Below are positions 61,453 to 64,000 of a stretch of DNA of 64,000 nt, one piece after another. The DNA is from Mogibacterium diversum (lineage in GTDB: Bacteria > Bacillota > Clostridia > Peptostreptococcales > Anaerovoracaceae): the NCBI RefSeq assembly GCF_002998925.1, contig NZ_CP027228.1:1674001-1738000 (forward strand). The letters run 5' to 3'. Under the pieces are notes generated by a model. The model ran no database searches. It was not told the origin of the DNA and saw nothing but the letters and a program-made list of their open reading frames with translations. Numbering within the stretch: position 1 is the first letter of the stretch; each line of letters begins with the position of its first letter. The position numbers were made by a program, and so were the translations under genes.

Positions 61453-62019
61453 ATGCAATTATTAACAATTGATGAAATAATATCTTCGATAATGGAAGAA
61501 ACTGAGGGACTTGATGCTGAAATAACAGACGGAATTATTCTCAGCAAAAAAGAAATCCCACAGTCTGAAATCGAGAAATTAAAATCCGAACTTGGAATAG
61601 AGTATTTAGATTCGGCATTTTCGGAGTATATTTTAAGCTATAATTGGGGGAATTTCGGTTTTCTCAGCTACCAGTTTGGATATGACGATGAGACAAGCCT
61701 AAGCTGGCTGATTAACCGTAATCTTGATTATGACGAGTATCCCGCTCTTCGCAAAAAGAACCTAATAATTATTGCAAACGGCGACCCATACACTATTCTG
61801 CTAGATTGTAAGTCCGGCGAGATATATGCATTCACAAGTGACATGACTTATGAGGAGATAGTGACTGTTGCTTCCGATTTTGAAGAATTTGTAAGAGCGA
61901 TGGGAACTGCTCAGTATGCTGTTTGGAAAAACGCTGAAAAAGAGTTTATAGAATCGATGGAGCGTGAGTATTCCGAGAGCAGCCTTAAGTTTTGGAAAGA
62001 ACTTGTGAGCGTGTACTAA
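61453..62019 (+). CDS. SUKH (SMI1/KNR4)-like immunity protein
   Basis: A 188-residue acidic protein with the SUKH layout: PQSEIEKLKSELGIEYLDSA near the start (SEIEKLE-type helix), FSEYILSYNWGNFGFLSYQF, LIIIANGDPYTILLDCKSGE (the I.I...GD...LD...G strand pair) and EEIVTVASDFEEFVRAM. SUKH proteins neutralise toxins in contact-dependent and polymorphic toxin systems. No toxin gene adjoins. The ATG is preferred over TTG at 61450. Confidence 0.7.
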   Translation: MQLLTIDEIISSIMEETEGLDAEITDGIILSKKEIPQSEIEKLKSELGIEYLDSAFSEYILSYNWGNFGFLSYQFGYDDETSLSWLINRNLDYDEYPALRKKNLIIIANGDPYTILLDCKSGEIYAFTSDMTYEEIVTVASDFEEFVRAMGTAQYAVWKNAEKEFIESMEREYSESSLKFWKELVSVY

Positions 62020-62039
62020 GCACTATGTAAGGAGACACC

Positions 62040-62447
62040 ATGGAATTTATCATAGCTAATGAAGGCATTCCTCAAAATATCGGCTGTGAAGGAGCGACTA
62101 TTGCGTACTATGGTAGTGAGATAGAGTTTCGCTATGAGACGGTTCCTCCGCATGGCGACGAAATCTTTTCCGCAGAATTGCCACTCTTAGATATTAAGCT
62201 TCCATTTTGGATGTATGGGAGGAATTTGATTTTTCTAGATGCATATTATTTGCTTGCAGAAACAGTGGAGGCACACACTTGGAATCCTATAACTAGCAGG
62301 CTTATCAACATACATACTGGCGAAAGTGCCAGCCTCGGTGATTGGTATAATAATGTGAAGGTAAAAGCGAATTGCGTTGAATTAAAAAATGACTTCACTG
62401 GGGAAACGATGATATTAAAGGATGTTAAGAATCTGAGCTGGGTTTAA
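62040..62447 (+). CDS. Small immunity-like protein
   Basis: A 135-residue beta-rich protein starting after AAGGAGA. Sequence features include FIIANEGIPQNIGCEGATIA and FLDAYYLLAETVEAHTWNP. No known family recognised by me; soluble, acidic. Its place between two immunity-like genes with similar codon use suggests the same role. Confidence 0.5.
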   Translation: MEFIIANEGIPQNIGCEGATIAYYGSEIEFRYETVPPHGDEIFSAELPLLDIKLPFWMYGRNLIFLDAYYLLAETVEAHTWNPITSRLINIHTGESASLGDWYNNVKVKANCVELKNDFTGETMILKDVKNLSWV

Positions 62448-62484
62448 AATGCTGGGGGTGTCAAAACTTCTAAAGGAGTGAATT

Positions 62485-63162
62485 ATGGGCGAATATTACA
62501 AATGGGTCAATATAGATAAGAAGGAGTATATTACTCCCCGTGATTTTGGCTATGGGAACAAGTTCTGGGAGTCAATGCATAAGGATAGTGATCCTCTACA
62601 TGCTCTTCGTGCGCTCTTAGCTGATGAATGGAGAGGCGATCGCGTTCTATGGTTTGGCGATGAGATGCGGGTAACAGAGCATTTTCCGAATGAGGCTATT
62701 CGAATCCTTTATGCACAATCAGTAGATTTTGGATATCCAGGCGATGCATACGACATGATTTTAGATACATATCGAAATGTATCTTGCTTGTTCAAGGAAG
62801 CCGAGGAAGATGTTCGTGAAGAAATAGGCTACTATATTAAAGATTATTTGGAGCTCAGAAGACTGGAACCCTATAATGAATATGGAATCGACTTGGAACA
62901 TCCTTATGAGGGGCTATTCTTAAAAACGGGACGGAGATATAAGTACACTATCAACCATACGAAAAAAGTGTATTACTCACTTGATGAAACGGACATTCTA
63001 TTTCAGAACAATACAAAGAATGACTTTTCAGACCCGCTACCAATACTGATGGGCTATGGAAGAGTTACGGAACCCGGAGAATGGCTTGGCGATATTATTG
63101 GCGTGTCTGATAGCAGACCAGAGGGATATTTGCTTTTAAAGAAACTATATATGGATAGGTAA
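62485..63162 (+). CDS. Immunity-like protein (WV/KKEYI-type)
   Basis: A 225-residue protein beginning MGEYYKWVNIDKKEYITPRD, a layout common to immunity-like proteins of polymorphic toxin loci, followed by SLLADEWRG-like ALLADEWRGDRVLWFGDEMR, NVSCLFKEAEEDVREEIGYY and PILMGYGRVTEPGEWLGDII. AAGGAG lies six bases before the ATG. The family is widespread in Firmicutes; its cognate toxin is not known here. Confidence 0.6.
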   Translation: MGEYYKWVNIDKKEYITPRDFGYGNKFWESMHKDSDPLHALRALLADEWRGDRVLWFGDEMRVTEHFPNEAIRILYAQSVDFGYPGDAYDMILDTYRNVSCLFKEAEEDVREEIGYYIKDYLELRRLEPYNEYGIDLEHPYEGLFLKTGRRYKYTINHTKKVYYSLDETDILFQNNTKNDFSDPLPILMGYGRVTEPGEWLGDIIGVSDSRPEGYLLLKKLYMDR

Positions 63163-63300
63163 ATGATAAAGAGTGATTCCCGTAGAAACGCCTGAATGAT
63201 ATTGAAGAAATGAAAGGCTTGTTAGAAAGCGGATTAAGTAGATAAAGATCTATTTTAAAAAATGATTTGAATAAATTAGATAATTAAGGAGATTATACAA

Positions 63301-63978
63301 CTGAAAATAAAAAATGATGAGTTAGAAAAAATAGAGCCTAGAACATTATGTGAAGAGGCCTGGCAAGAAATAGCGAGTCATTTCCCAGATTTTAAGGTGC
63401 TTTCAAAGGGGCAAAAATTAAAGAGGGTTGCGAAAGATAAGGATATTTTCTTCGAAATATATTTCCAAGCAAATAGATATAATAATAAGGATAGCGTAGA
63501 ATTTATTCCACATATTGGTATTTATTCCAAATCAATAAAGCGTGCAGGTATCAATAATGGATTTATATATGGCGGGGATTTAGGTTCGTTAAGTTCAAGA
63601 AAACCGCATGCGTGGTGGCAACTTGCAGGTGCGAGCTATAAATTTACTGTGGAAGAAGTAAGCAAGCTTATAAAAATACACGTTATTCCAATTTTCAATT
63701 ATTTCGAGGATACTCAAGCAAATATTGATAGAATTTTAGAAGGAAATTGCACGTCAGAGAGTTTGTTATACTATATATATTATTTTGGCGGTAAAAATAA
63801 AGCACAGCAGTATTTCAATAGAATTCTAAAGGTAAATATATTTAAAAATAAATATATCAGTTTCTATGAATCATTGAAAAGTATGCCTGAAGAAAACATT
63901 GATTTGAATTACTCGGAATTTTCTGGAGCCATTATGATTAAATTCGCATATCTGAATGGTATTGAAATAGAAAAATAA
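63301..63978 (+). CDS. Hypothetical protein, immunity-like; unusual start
   Basis: The frame extends upstream of a GTG at 63397 to CTG at 63301, which sits nine bases after AAGGAG (63286-63291); no ATG, GTG or TTG is in frame between. The extension reads KIKNDELEKIEPRTLCEEAW, coherent with the rest, so the start was probably lost or is CTG. From CTG the protein has 225 residues; features are FEIYFQANRYNNKDSVEFIP and ISKPHAWWQLAGASY-like KPHAWWQLAGASYKFTVEEV. It resembles DUF4304-like proteins of immunity loci weakly. The window ends 22 bases after the stop. Confidence 0.45.
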   Translation: MKIKNDELEKIEPRTLCEEAWQEIASHFPDFKVLSKGQKLKRVAKDKDIFFEIYFQANRYNNKDSVEFIPHIGIYSKSIKRAGINNGFIYGGDLGSLSSRKPHAWWQLAGASYKFTVEEVSKLIKIHVIPIFNYFEDTQANIDRILEGNCTSESLLYYIYYFGGKNKAQQYFNRILKVNIFKNKYISFYESLKSMPEENIDLNYSEFSGAIMIKFAYLNGIEIEK

Positions 63979-64000
63979 ATTTGAATTCAGTGGAATAATA

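Overview
The window reads as a low-to-moderate GC, anaerobic, Gram-positive Clostridia chromosome. Pointers are the Rnf operon in clostridial order (rnfCDGEAB), a sortase-type surface protein, the murB-PHP-rapZ-whiA cell-envelope block, a UPF0182 membrane protein, and a YedF/DUF3343 selenium-associated pair. A member of Eubacteriales Family XIII (Anaerovoracaceae, for example Mogibacterium-like oral species) would fit, but that placement is inference and no rRNA is present.

Region 1 (1-14460) is the late half of a siphovirus-type prophage, cut by the left edge. It runs from the end of a minor head protein through scaffold, P22-like coat protein, connectors, tail tube, tail assembly chaperones, tape measure, distal tail protein, Gp37-like protein, receptor-binding or baseplate protein, holin and CHAP endolysin. 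It ends beside a tRNA-Lys(CTT) gene on the minus strand; short TACCACA repeats at the junction suggest that the prophage uses this tRNA region as its attachment site. Integrase and early genes lie outside the window.

Region 2 (14500-49347) is core chromosome. It holds a candidate structured RNA, a zinc-ribbon acidic membrane protein followed by UPF0182, an unusually long glutamine synthetase, serS, an Orn/Lys/Arg decarboxylase, the Rnf ferredoxin:NAD+ oxidoreductase operon, an AGCS amino-acid:Na+ symporter, an extracytoplasmic covalent-FMN protein and an 1827-residue surface adhesin. A convergent yedF-DUF3343 pair follows, then an AI-2E-family transporter, murB, a PHP phosphoesterase, rapZ, whiA (yvcK is absent from its usual place between the last two) and rlmD. 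A nine-copy degenerate 32-nt repeat array lies between whiA and rlmD. Rnf, the symporter and the FMN protein sit together and plausibly link ferredoxin-driven ion gradients, amino-acid uptake and surface electron transfer.

Region 3 (49348-64000) is a visibly AT-richer accessory island starting exactly at the 3' end of rlmD, a known integration hot spot. Decayed pieces of the rlmD C-terminal coding region recur at 49348, 54091, 57190 and 57970; two of them carry a TTTAACGATA...TATCGTTAAA inverted repeat and look like old attachment sites dividing the island into cargo slots. Slot 1 holds an SF1 helicase followed by an IS256 fragment and the tail of a PLD-family protein, perhaps a broken Mokosh-like defence system. 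Slot 2 holds an uncharacterised two-gene operon (a glycine/alanine-rich membrane protein plus a protein with a nuclease-like motif), the best candidate for an undescribed system here. Beyond lie a HigB/HigA-type module whose toxin has an internal stop, an IS200-type remnant, and a run of small SUKH and other immunity-like genes without an adjacent toxin.
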